DNA of 42,856 nucleotides, taken from the IMG/VR virus record IMGVR_UViG_3300031746_000051, positions 1 through 42,856 of that record. One strand, written 5' to 3'. Within the stretch, counting starts at the first letter, position 1, and the number at the start of each line of letters is the position of its first letter. The translations under genes and the position numbers were made by a program. The stretch is from a virus. The notes beneath the pieces are model-generated. The model searched no databases. It saw nothing but the letters and a program-made list of their open reading frames with translations, and was not told the DNA's origin. Shown here piece by piece: positions 8,353 through 15,983 of this stretch.

Positions 8353-8829
8353 CTAAATCGCAAGAGTGTATGGGTCATTCACACAAACTGAATAGCGTAT
8401 TGTCACCGTCATGCTGAAGCCCGTCGCCCGCTCGGTGTCGAAGTACTTCGGCGTTCCAAGTTGGATAAATTCCGCCAGACCGCCGCAGTATTTGCCGGCA
8501 ACCGGATTCAACAGCTCGAGACCCAGCCGCTTTTCGATGTCACTGCGCACCAAGTTGATCTGGGTCTCGATCGGATCACTGGTGTTATCATAGACCATTG
8601 TCAGAAGTAGAAACGGCTGTTCCCAGGTGATTGCCTGCGGCGTAAGACCGCTTTGGTTCGGGTCATCTTGAAAGATCAGCACATTGCCCTGCTTTAAGAG
8701 ATCATCGGTCAGATTGATCTGCTTGGGCCTGACTGCAATCAAATCACAATTGTAGACGTCACCAATCCTGATCTGATTGATCGCGGATTTGAGCCATTCT
8801 GCTATCTGTTCGATGATCGGCGTACTCAT
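8353..8829 (-). CDS. Tail terminator-like protein
   Basis: 158 residues. The start ATG overlaps the stop of the gpZ-like gene (ATGA). Order (after gpZ, before the tube) and overall pattern (N-terminal helix IIEQIAEWLKSAI, central strand WEQPFLLLTMVYD, helix DPIETQINLVRSDIEKRL, final strand FSMTVTIRYSV) match tail terminator proteins of the gpU type, which cap the tail tube and attach it to the head. Confidence 0.75.
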   Translation of the reverse strand: MSTPIIEQIAEWLKSAINQIRIGDVYNCDLIAVRPKQINLTDDLLKQGNVLIFQDDPNQSGLTPQAITWEQPFLLLTMVYDNTSDPIETQINLVRSDIEKRLGLELLNPVAGKYCGGLAEFIQLGTPKYFDTERATGFSMTVTIRYSVCVNDPYTLAI

Positions 8830-9464
8830 CGCGGCACCTTCGCCAACTGGCGTTTTACCTGATCCTCAATGTGCTGCTCGAGGCTTCCGAGTGCATATTT
8901 TTCAACCTGCTGGACAATCTGAGGCATATCTTTATAAAGGTCGGTCAGGGCTGGACCGAATAATTTGAAGATGGGCAGTCGCGGCACGAGCTTGCCTTGA
9001 CCGCTTAATATCTCGCCGGTTCGCCAGTCGAGAACGGGTTTGCCCCCGCCGGCAAGGCCTCGGATAAACGCCGATTTACCCCGTTCGCCTTTTTTAACCA
9101 TCTGAAAGGCCCGTCTGGCCATCAGACGTCCACGCGACCGAAGAACCATGAACGGCACCCCTTCCTCGGTCTGGCGATAGGTGAAATATCGTAGTGATAT
9201 CGGATGGTAACTCAAAAGAATGCGACCAACCCATCGCCGAAACGTCGCCTTATCTATCTTCAAGGCAGCCTTGATCCCACCAATTGTCAACCGCGGCACC
9301 TCGGTTTTGACCTCTCGGGCCATGTTCGCCCGGGCCGAGATCAGCGTGCGATTTATGCCCTGGCTGACCGCTCTCGGCATGGCACCAGGTATGCCGCTCA
9401 ACACCCGCTCGAACAGCGTGAGCTTTTGCTGGTCATAGCGAATTGTTATCAGTGGCTCCGCCAC
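8826..9464 (-). CDS. Minor tail protein Z-like (tail completion)
   Basis: 212 basic residues resembling the prophage minor tail protein Z family: amphipathic N-terminus, INRTLISARANMAREVKTE, then LRYFTYRQTEEGVPFMVLRSRGRLMARRAFQMVKKGERGKSAFIR and a PIFKLFGPALTDLY block followed by a C-terminal helix. GTG start at 9464 overlaps the previous stop (TAGTG). Acts with the terminator at the head-proximal tail end. Confidence 0.82.
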   Translation of the reverse strand: MAEPLITIRYDQQKLTLFERVLSGIPGAMPRAVSQGINRTLISARANMAREVKTEVPRLTIGGIKAALKIDKATFRRWVGRILLSYHPISLRYFTYRQTEEGVPFMVLRSRGRLMARRAFQMVKKGERGKSAFIRGLAGGGKPVLDWRTGEILSGQGKLVPRLPIFKLFGPALTDLYKDMPQIVQQVEKYALGSLEQHIEDQVKRQLAKVPR

Positions 9465-9829
9465 TACTGCACCTCAAGGGTTACCATTCCTGCATCCTGG
9501 CTGACGATCCGCAATATCCGACACCACTTGGCCGCGATTCCTGAGCGTGGAGGCAACTGGACTGAATCACCTATCAACTTGCCATCATCGGCGGTGCTTA
9601 TCCCGTGGGTGACATCATTCCTGACCGTGACGTTTATCCGAGGCCCTGCCAGGCGAGGCGATCCGAGACCGGATTCACCAGGCTTGTCCGTCACATGGTC
9701 CACAATGGCCTCGATGCTCCGGACTGCCCCGCCGGCGGACTTCTGATAGACGATGGTCTGTCCTCCCAGCGCAGTTAAAAAAACCTGTGCCTGATTTCGC
9801 AGGACGTCATCGAATGATAGAACGGCCAT
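9464..9829 (-). CDS. Head-tail connector or head completion protein
   Basis: 121 residues; lies between the major capsid gene and gpZ, the slot of lambda FI/FII. Mostly beta-strand in appearance (QTIVYQKSAGG, RINVTVRNDVTHG, VQLPPRSG, MVTLEVQ), compatible with the FII barrel that closes the head for tail joining. Assigned from position and size rather than a motif. Confidence 0.65.
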   Translation of the reverse strand: MAVLSFDDVLRNQAQVFLTALGGQTIVYQKSAGGAVRSIEAIVDHVTDKPGESGLGSPRLAGPRINVTVRNDVTHGISTADDGKLIGDSVQLPPRSGIAAKWCRILRIVSQDAGMVTLEVQ

Positions 9830-9872
9830 TGAATCTATCCGCCGCGGGCGAACTCAAAACCACAGTCGGACC

Positions 9873-10832
9873 TTATATTGTTGTGATGTTGCTCAACAGG
9901 TACGCACAATCGATAGCGATCAGCTCTTCGTCGGTGTGCTGCCTGACTCGCATGATATCGCTGCGGATTTGCTCTTCGCGGTATGATTCGACGATGAAAT
10001 TATCCGCCGAATCCTCAGTCCACAGGAACGTGCGGCCGATGCAGGGAATCTCAGTCAGGTCGGGACTCTCGCTGACATGGCAGAGCATCGCGTATTCCTT
10101 GTACCACACCGCCCCCATCGATGCAGCCTGACCTTGCTTGGCCGCGTTATACATCGCATCGCCGACCAAAACCTGTTTGACGCCGAAGGCCTGGGCGAGC
10201 AACTCGGTCGAGATGTTGCCACGCTGCACCGCCGGGTTGGTGTACTTGATCCGTTCCACAAGCTGGTTGCACAAGCCGAGGTCGTGGAATGTGCTATAAG
10301 CGATGATCAACGTGTTCGGCTCGATCCCAATCAGATCGTGAACAGCCTCTTTGGCGGCATTGACGTCCTTGATAGGTACTGCATTCGTCGCGTCGTCCCA
10401 TTCGTGTGTAATGGGATGGGCCGTGAAGTTCCCCGCATTGAAGAGTATGTCAGCGACGCGCTTCTCTTGAGTCCGCAGGATGATGCCCCTAGCTCGCTTG
10501 GTGGCGGCAAGTTCGGCGTCGAAGAATCGCGAGTACAAGGCCCGCTCAACGTCATCCACCGCCTCTTCCCAGCCGTGCTCGACGCAAGCATAGTTATCGG
10601 TCTCGAACTCCCAGTCGCCTCGCTTATAGGCGGCCCGCATCGCACGCCTGGTGTCAGGCACAGAGGTAAACGCCTCGCGCGGAAAAACCGGATAGTCGGC
10701 GCTTTGCTTGGCCACCGGGAAAGGTGGCATTACTTGCAGACCGATGTACCGCAGTGCATCGTCGGCGAACTCACTTACGACCGCTGCCAAATCCGGCCGC
10801 TGAATGGCAGTTGCACTTGTTGGTCTTGGCAT
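9873..10832 (-). CDS. Major capsid protein
   Basis: 319 residues from ATG 10832, with AAAGGA nine bases upstream (the frame is open to 10868 but upstream codons lack a ribosome site). Position after protease-scaffold and decoration genes and the pattern SADYPVFPREAF ... RRAMRAAYKRGDWEFETDNY ... HGWEEAVDDVERALY ... PNTLIIAYSTFHDL ... GVKQVLVGDAMYNAA ... VWYKEYAMLCHV ... SYREEQIRSDIMRVRQHTDE ... IAIDCAYLLSNI fit the HK97-fold capsid proteins of the lambda E / Mu-like type: a long alpha-beta P domain with an A-domain end. It is the product of one of the two segments separated by a terminator-like hairpin upstream. Confidence 0.87.
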   Translation of the reverse strand: MPRPTSATAIQRPDLAAVVSEFADDALRYIGLQVMPPFPVAKQSADYPVFPREAFTSVPDTRRAMRAAYKRGDWEFETDNYACVEHGWEEAVDDVERALYSRFFDAELAATKRARGIILRTQEKRVADILFNAGNFTAHPITHEWDDATNAVPIKDVNAAKEAVHDLIGIEPNTLIIAYSTFHDLGLCNQLVERIKYTNPAVQRGNISTELLAQAFGVKQVLVGDAMYNAAKQGQAASMGAVWYKEYAMLCHVSESPDLTEIPCIGRTFLWTEDSADNFIVESYREEQIRSDIMRVRQHTDEELIAIDCAYLLSNITTI

Positions 10833-10879
10833 TGCTGTTTTCCTTTCAAAACAAGGTTTTTGTCTCAAAATTGGGCAAT

Positions 10880-10920
10880 AAAAAAGGCAAGCTGGTGAGT
10901 TGGCACCAACTTGCCTTCTT
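10880..10920 (-). terminator. Intrinsic terminator-like hairpin between decoration and capsid genes
   Basis: Minus strand: GGCAAG-T-TGGTG, six-base loop, CACCA-G-CTTGCC, then TTTTTT (10885-10880). The arms are 10886-10897 and 10904-10915 with one internal mismatch. The plus strand also has a U-rich tail (TTCTTT), so it could act both ways. It interrupts what otherwise looks like a head operon. Confidence 0.8.
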
Positions 10921-11043
10921 TATTCTTGCGTCACCCTCATGCCTGCCGGCACGAGCGCGAACCCGTTATTCTTATGTCCTGATTTTGTCGCGGTTACGAC
11001 AGTGTTAGCCGTCCCTCAGGGAATGTGACTCAACACATCCCTC

Positions 11044-12105
11044 CTATCGATCGGCACGGACCTTGACGTAATCGATCCAGGCCGTCTGGACTGCTGCCGC
11101 TCCTGTGTGCGTCTTGATCTCACAGACCGGCGAGAGCGCCTCGTCGTCAGGTACCACGATCGTAGTACCATTATCAGTCATCGTGACCTTCAAGACGTCG
11201 TTGACGAGGAAGTATACCTTACCGGCACCATCCCAAAGGAATCCGAGTTTGACAGCCTTCGTGGCGAAGTTGCCGATCGCGCTGCAATCGAGCAGATCAA
11301 CCGTGGTATCGACGTTGTACTCGGTGTTATCCTGCTCAATCAACGCCTTGAGATTGCCGTCGTGGAGATTCTCGAAGCCCACGCGATCGGTCACGCCGCC
11401 GAGGATACCCGTATCGGCGATCGCCAGACCGATGAAAAAGTCGCACTTATCGACATCGAGCAAGGCAACCTTGGTCTCAAAGTAAACAGCCTTGCCCGTT
11501 GCCAGTTTGATAGATTCTCCATTCATCTGGATGCTTTCCAGGTCGGCGTTTGCATCGTTGCAGGTCAACTGCAACAACCCACCGGGTCCATCATCGGCTA
11601 CCTTGCAGACGTCGGCCTGATCAGGGCCACCATCAGTGCTGCTCTTGAGCCAGTCGGCCTTGTCGGCCGACTCGGAGAACTTGTGACCATCCTCGGTCAC
11701 GCCCGTCAGGAAATCCTCCATCAGCACAACCGGTTCGGTGCTCAAGGAGGTAACATCGGCTCCGCAAAGCAGTACCTCGATGATGTCGCCGTCAGCCGTG
11801 GCAGCCTCGATCGCATAGCCGTTGCAACCGCCAACCACATCGGCCGCCACCTTGCCGTCCAGGGCACCGTATATCTTGGCCCCTGCAGCGATCGGGCCAG
11901 CGGCGGTCACCTCAAAGCTGCCGGCATCAGTTCGAATCCGAAGAGCCACATCGGCCCCGTTGGCCACCCCATACTCGGTCACACCGATGAATTCCTCCCC
12001 AGCATCGGAATAAACCACCGTCGCGCCGGATAACTTGACCCTGCGACGAGCTGCAAGCGCTTCGCCGGCGACCAGCGTAATTTTCCCACATTCAGTAAAT
12101 CCCAT
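11044..12105 (-). CDS. Capsid decoration protein fused to a concanavalin-like domain
   Basis: 353 residues; ATG 12105 with AAAGGATACG. The first ~115 residues (GKITLVAGEALAARRRVKLS, GVTEYGVANGADVALRI, GPIAAGAKIYGALDGKV, AIEAATADGDIIEVLL) match the small beta-tulip decoration proteins of the DUF2190 type that bind the capsid surface. From about 130 on, DFLTGVTEDGHKF ... GGLLQLTCNDANADLESIQM ... KAVYFETKVALLDVDKCDFFIGLAIADT ... VYFLVNDVLKVT ... IDYVKVRADR looks like a LamG/concanavalin sandwich, displayed on the head. Such head-borne Ig-like or lectin-like domains are thought to bind surfaces weakly; here that is inference. Confidence 0.77.
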   Translation of the reverse strand: MGFTECGKITLVAGEALAARRRVKLSGATVVYSDAGEEFIGVTEYGVANGADVALRIRTDAGSFEVTAAGPIAAGAKIYGALDGKVAADVVGGCNGYAIEAATADGDIIEVLLCGADVTSLSTEPVVLMEDFLTGVTEDGHKFSESADKADWLKSSTDGGPDQADVCKVADDGPGGLLQLTCNDANADLESIQMNGESIKLATGKAVYFETKVALLDVDKCDFFIGLAIADTGILGGVTDRVGFENLHDGNLKALIEQDNTEYNVDTTVDLLDCSAIGNFATKAVKLGFLWDGAGKVYFLVNDVLKVTMTDNGTTIVVPDDEALSPVCEIKTHTGAAAVQTAWIDYVKVRADR

Positions 12106-12214
12106 GTTCGTATCCTTTCATTCACGTTTTGATTGTTGAACTCAGTTTGGCCCGCTGTTGACGGACCACTATCTCCTTAGGGATGGCTTACGCCATTATC
12201 GGGCACACCCGCTA
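12106..12214. other. Short gap holding a GMAYA element
   Basis: 109 bases between the zinc ribbon and decoration genes. It contains one 24-bp element at 12172-12195 (plus orientation, CTTAGGG type) and the ribosome site of the decoration gene; no hairpin with a U-run was seen. Confidence 0.7.
12172..12195 (+). repeat. GMAYA element between zinc ribbon and decoration genes
   Basis: CTTAGGG-type copy, otherwise exact in the GGGATGGCTTACGCCA core. Confidence 0.85.
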
Positions 12215-12451
12215 CTAACGTCGGGATTGTTTGCGGCCATCAGTGCCCTGCTCTACTTCTTCAGGTTCTCCTTTCACTTTGCCGGTTTGTTTGCCAGCGT
12301 CAGTCGAATCAGGTGTCACGCCGGTTTGCTTCGTGTCTTTGATGGATGGTGAATCGGCGGATAACCAGGTTCCGCACCGACGACAGCGCTTGCGCTTGTC
12401 CGACGTCACCACTCGAACGGTACCACATTGCGAACATGTTACTCGTGCCAT
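12215..12451 (-). CDS. Small zinc-ribbon protein of the head module
   Basis: 78 residues, start ATG 12451 with AAGGA six bases upstream. Cys pairs CSQC (6-9) and CRRC (23-26) form a treble-clef or zinc-ribbon knuckle; the rest (about 30-78) is charged and disordered (Lys, Glu, Thr, Asp). No known family. It lies between the scaffold and the decoration genes. Confidence 0.7.
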   Translation of the reverse strand: MARVTCSQCGTVRVVTSDKRKRCRRCGTWLSADSPSIKDTKQTGVTPDSTDAGKQTGKVKGEPEEVEQGTDGRKQSRR

Positions 12452-12528
12452 ACTATTCCTTGCCCTCTCTCATCTTCTGGTCTGCCTCTGGATGCAAGTT
12501 GATACAAGCGTCGACCGCCTGATCCCTA

Positions 12529-13011
12529 TTATTCTTTGCCGTCTCTCATCTTCTGGTGTGCATCGGGGTACAGAGTGGCACAAACCTCGACCGCCTGAGC
12601 CCTTGAGCACTTATGCTCTGCAGCATGTTCCGTAACCAGGGTCATAAACGGTTTGGTCTTCTGCACCGCCGATTCCCGTTCCTTCTGTTTCTGCTCGCTG
12701 TCGCTGAATTCCTGATAAGCTGGGTCTGGAACAGTTGATCCTTTCGCCTTACTCATCTTGTCCTGGAGTTGCTTATTTTCATTTTCAAGCTTGGCAAGAC
12801 GCTGCTCGAGGGCCTGCTGGGAAGTCTGATTCTGCTTATAGCAATTGACGAGCAGTGCAGAATCGTCACCACAGGCCTTTTCGAGGTCGGCAAAGGATTG
12901 CCGCTCCATCTCATGGCCTTCATTGCGGGCCTGCTCGACGATTACCGAATAGATCTCAGGGTACTGCTCGGCAAAGGTCTCTACTGTAAATTGTTCTGTT
13001 TCTTTGCCCAT
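12529..13011 (-). CDS. Nested scaffold protein (internal in-frame start)
   Basis: An internal ATG at 13011 (codon 293 of the protease gene) follows AAGGAG with a nine-base gap, a better ribosome site than most in this genome. It would yield a free 160-residue scaffold, MGKETEQFTVETFAEQ to RDGKE, with a coiled-coil at ALEQRLAKLENENKQLQDKM. Lambda C/Nu3 has the same nested arrangement. Confidence 0.75.
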   Translation of the reverse strand: MGKETEQFTVETFAEQYPEIYSVIVEQARNEGHEMERQSFADLEKACGDDSALLVNCYKQNQTSQQALEQRLAKLENENKQLQDKMSKAKGSTVPDPAYQEFSDSEQKQKERESAVQKTKPFMTLVTEHAAEHKCSRAQAVEVCATLYPDAHQKMRDGKE

Positions 13012-13887
13012 AATGTCATTCTCCTTAATCATGCTAAACTTGATACTATGTTGATTTTGATCGTGTGCGGCTGAGATGGTATTGCTGTCCATCCCAAAGA
13101 CGCACATGCTGACCTCTTTGATTAGCGACTTGCGGAACACCGCCCCGGGCCCTTTGAGTTTCTGACCGTTCACCTCTACGGTCTCGCCTTGTTGTACCTG
13201 CTCGATCACCGTAGGCGGTATGAAGAGGGATGCCTCCATTGGAAAACCCTGAGTCATATCTGCCGCGAGCTCCTGGGCAACCTGATTGTCGAGAAACTCA
13301 CCCTCAAAGGTCACCTTGTCGGTAATCTCTTGCTTTGTGGCAAATCCGATCCGCCGGTTGGTGAAGTGCTCCTCAAGGACGGGAGTATTCTTCTTGGCAA
13401 ACTTCATGCCAGTCAAGTCAAAGGCGATATTGCCCCAGTACCAGTGACCTTCGATGATGCGGCCTGAATACCCGACGATACTGAACGTCTTCTTATTCTG
13501 ACCATCATTGGAACCTTTGGTAAACTCCGCCTCGGCAAACACACAAGCCTGGCAAGGTGCAGTATTTCCATCGATACTGGCCAGCGTGTGTTTGTCGGCC
13601 TTTGACTCACCCGATGCCGGCTCGAAACTCTGGTACTTGATCCCGTTGGTTTTGAGCCATTGCTTGGCCTTATCGGCAGTCCAATTCTTTGTAGGAAATC
13701 TCAGGGCCTGCGGCAAAGGTGGGTCGCTCGGTTTGGCCTTGCCCTTGAGCTTGGCCCAGATGATGCTGATCGTCTTCGGCACTTTGATCTTACCGTAGAT
13801 CGTGCCCCCATCGGTACGTCTGTAAGTCTTTGCGTCAAAATCGTCCGGGTCTCTCAAACGTGCGCTGTGCTCATTCGGCATTGGCAT
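12529..13887 (-). CDS. Head maturation protease with C-terminal scaffold domain
   Basis: 452 residues, ATG 13887, AGGGG upstream, overlapping the portal end by 17 bp. N-terminus RDPDDFDAKTYRRTDGGTIYG is shared with many phage head proteases. Middle region has the S78/U35-like protease signature: VLEEHFTNRRIG (His174), FPMEASLF (Ser220) and LIKEVSMCVFGMDSNT (about 255-270, the usual xEVSxV strand). From ~293 the protein is helical, Gln/Glu/Lys-rich and coiled-coil, i.e. a fused scaffold. The protease cleaves scaffold and capsid during prohead maturation. Catalytic assignment is from motif spacing and needs a structural model. Confidence 0.83.
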   Translation of the reverse strand: MPMPNEHSARLRDPDDFDAKTYRRTDGGTIYGKIKVPKTISIIWAKLKGKAKPSDPPLPQALRFPTKNWTADKAKQWLKTNGIKYQSFEPASGESKADKHTLASIDGNTAPCQACVFAEAEFTKGSNDGQNKKTFSIVGYSGRIIEGHWYWGNIAFDLTGMKFAKKNTPVLEEHFTNRRIGFATKQEITDKVTFEGEFLDNQVAQELAADMTQGFPMEASLFIPPTVIEQVQQGETVEVNGQKLKGPGAVFRKSLIKEVSMCVFGMDSNTISAAHDQNQHSIKFSMIKENDIMGKETEQFTVETFAEQYPEIYSVIVEQARNEGHEMERQSFADLEKACGDDSALLVNCYKQNQTSQQALEQRLAKLENENKQLQDKMSKAKGSTVPDPAYQEFSDSEQKQKERESAVQKTKPFMTLVTEHAAEHKCSRAQAVEVCATLYPDAHQKMRDGKE

Positions 13888-15316
13888 TTTTGTTACCCCT
13901 TATAGGTGGTCCGCCCTCTTTGTCCAACTGCCGGGCGACATCTTCGTAGTCACGGCCTTGACGGGCACAGATATCGCGCCTGGTCGTTGTGGCATTCTCC
14001 AGCTCAGTTCTATCGGCCATTGCCTCCTTGAACGGGTCCACATAAGTCCACCGCCGGCATTGAACTAGGTGTTTATAGGCATCGGCTCGTTGAGACAGTT
14101 TGTCCTGCAGGATCATCCGATCGACGTGCCATCGCCAGGTCCGCGACACCATCGGATTCAGCACCCATCTCTGTTCCCGCTGCCATCGGGACCGAGCCTG
14201 CTGCAGGGCGATTCGCGCGTTCATAAAGGTGGCGCCTGAGTAATCACCCGTGATCAACATCAAGGGCAGCGCCAACGGCCGGCCGATGTATGCTGAAACT
14301 CGATCGACGAATAAGTTGAAGTTCGTGCCCGGTCTCTCCATCCCGACACCCTTGATGTCTTCCCCGGGCTGGAGATATTCGATCGTACCAGGCTCCATCT
14401 TTTCAAGACGATTGCCGAACTCATCCTCTCCGGTCGAACTGATCCCACCGGTGAAAGCAGGCGGAATAGCACCCGCATCCTTGCGAATCACAGCTAAGGC
14501 ATAGGAAGCATTAAGACAGGCGCCGATAAGTTCTGCGTCGATATACTTTTCATTTTTGTCAATGTGTGAGATCGCAGCTTTCAAAACCGGCTCTCCGCGA
14601 CTCTGACTCACACGCTGCGGACTGAAAACGTGATGGACCTGCTCCGCCAGATATTGACGATAACTTTCGGCCCGAATGTAACAGGAATCCTTGCGATCAG
14701 GCTGACCGATATAGTAACCGATGACCCGGCCAGTCTGCTTGCTGTAGGCGATGCCATTCACAACGTCATAATTCTGGGCGGCAATGCCGCCGTATGGTGT
14801 GCCTACCTGGTCACCCTCGATCAGTTGAATGGCGTCATCCAGATATATTATGAACGAGTCGCCATCGCGCAGATATCCCAAATACTGAAGACCATGAGCC
14901 TGATTGATGTTGAACCTACCCGTGACATCACACGGCTTAACTACCATCTCGTCCTGCCAGAGTTGCTCAGCCTGCTCGTTCCATTTCGGATCTTCTGTTT
15001 GAGCTTGAACTTTCACCTCTTCCCCGAATATCTCATCGAGCACCGTCAACAACATGCCCTCGATCAGCGGGTTGTTGCGCATGTAGTCGCGGTGGATCTC
15101 TCTCAACTGGGACAGGGACGAACCTGTCAACTGACTATCGCCCGTTCCACCCGTGCCAGATCGTTTCTTTCTGATCCGCGATTGATCGAGTGCCTCGTAT
15201 GCCGCGCGGAACTGTGCCCGTCGAAAGGCGGCCTTGGGATTGAACACGCCGACAAGCCGGTCATAGATCAGAGAGATTTGTTCCGAGAAATTTCTGCCGT
15301 TTCGTTTAGTCATCAT
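13871..15316 (-). CDS. Portal protein (lambda gpB family)
   Basis: 481 residues from ATG 15316, which overlaps the upstream TGA (TGATG). Dodecameric ring at the capsid vertex for packaging and tail attachment. Family landmarks: N-terminal KAAFRRAQFRAAYEALDQSR, SQLREIHRDYMRNNPLIEGML, YLRDGDSFI, GYYIGQPDRK, HHVFSPQRVSQSRGEPVL, EDIKGVGMERPGTNF, RPLALPLMLITGDYSGATFMNARIAL, and the terminal helix-rich VDPFKEAMADR ... CARQGRDYEDVARQL. Length is close to lambda B. Confidence 0.92.
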   Translation of the reverse strand: MMTKRNGRNFSEQISLIYDRLVGVFNPKAAFRRAQFRAAYEALDQSRIRKKRSGTGGTGDSQLTGSSLSQLREIHRDYMRNNPLIEGMLLTVLDEIFGEEVKVQAQTEDPKWNEQAEQLWQDEMVVKPCDVTGRFNINQAHGLQYLGYLRDGDSFIIYLDDAIQLIEGDQVGTPYGGIAAQNYDVVNGIAYSKQTGRVIGYYIGQPDRKDSCYIRAESYRQYLAEQVHHVFSPQRVSQSRGEPVLKAAISHIDKNEKYIDAELIGACLNASYALAVIRKDAGAIPPAFTGGISSTGEDEFGNRLEKMEPGTIEYLQPGEDIKGVGMERPGTNFNLFVDRVSAYIGRPLALPLMLITGDYSGATFMNARIALQQARSRWQREQRWVLNPMVSRTWRWHVDRMILQDKLSQRADAYKHLVQCRRWTYVDPFKEAMADRTELENATTTRRDICARQGRDYEDVARQLDKEGGPPIRGNKNANAE

Positions 15317-15834
15317 CAAAACTCTACTACTCGCCGAGTTCCGCTCCGGCCTCTTGCAACACTATTATGTAATCTTTCCTCACGATCGTAAAGCGTGCGC
15401 AGATCCGCGTTTGTGATCGTCCGGCCTTGCACCGAAACCGCCTGGGCGCCTGATTCGATCGCCAGGATGGCAAGTTGAACGCTCAATAGCTGCTGGGCCA
15501 GCGTAGGGCTCGTACCGGTCAAATAGCTGTAGACGCCGGTCACCTGCTGGCTGGACCCGCTTGCAACGGTCTCTGTGCTCAAGGTGACATTCAACGGTAT
15601 GGCGTTGTCGGCGGTGATCAGGAATCCGACCACCGATGCCCCCATATCGTTTGTCGTTGCCGCAAAGTTGTACTGCCCGTTGCCTTTCTCGGTGATGATC
15701 CCTTCGGCCGTCTGCTGGCTGCCACCATCCAGACATCGCCTGACCGTGACCGCGGCACCCGTCAGGGCCTGGCCGGTAGTCCGATTCACCAGGGCGAAAG
15801 GTATGTTCGTAGCAGTATTTCTGAGCCAAGCCAT
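15316..15834 (-). CDS. gpW-like head-tail joining protein with N-terminal beta domain
   Basis: 172 residues from ATG 15834, GGGGAA upstream, and start overlaps the preceding stop (TAATG). The last ~60 residues (LLSVQLAILAIESGAQAVSV, GRTITNADLRTLYDREERLH, GRSGTRRVVEF) match the gpW type: two helices around a QSVSV-GRxIT strand, ending in a basic tail. The first ~110 residues (NIPFALVNRTTGQALTGAAVTV ... GNGQYNFAATTNDMGASVVGFLITADNAIP) form an Ig-like or CUB-like beta domain often seen fused in phages. The portal follows immediately, as gpW usually does. Confidence 0.75.
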   Translation of the reverse strand: MAWLRNTATNIPFALVNRTTGQALTGAAVTVRRCLDGGSQQTAEGIITEKGNGQYNFAATTNDMGASVVGFLITADNAIPLNVTLSTETVASGSSQQVTGVYSYLTGTSPTLAQQLLSVQLAILAIESGAQAVSVQGRTITNADLRTLYDREERLHNSVARGRSGTRRVVEF

Positions 15835-15983
15835 TACTCGTTCCCCAAGAACACGTTTGTTTGAGCGCCCCACGCCGGCTGAAATGCGAAGGCGCCGGTC
15901 ATGTCAAGATCGAAGATCATCCCCCAGAAGAACGCTCGATCGTGATGGTCTATCGTTCCATCAACCAAACCGAATAATCTCAT
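15834..15983 (-). CDS. Small 49-aa protein coupled to gpW-like gene
   Basis: Short frame MRLFGLVDGTIDHHDR ... FFWGMIFDLD ... AQTNVFLGNE. Its ATG overlaps the stop of the repeat protein (ATGA) and its TAA overlaps the gpW-like start (TAATG), so both flanks show coupling. Contains a hydrophobic run FFWGMIF of too little length to span a membrane. No family recognised. Confidence 0.65.
   Translation of the reverse strand: MRLFGLVDGTIDHHDRAFFWGMIFDLDMTGAFAFQPAWGAQTNVFLGNE

Noticed and set aside
10077-10898. 273-aa plus-strand open frame
   Set aside because: Antisense to the major capsid gene; no motif and no ribosome site.
11107-12033. 308-aa plus-strand open frame
   Set aside because: Antisense to the decoration gene; shadow frame.
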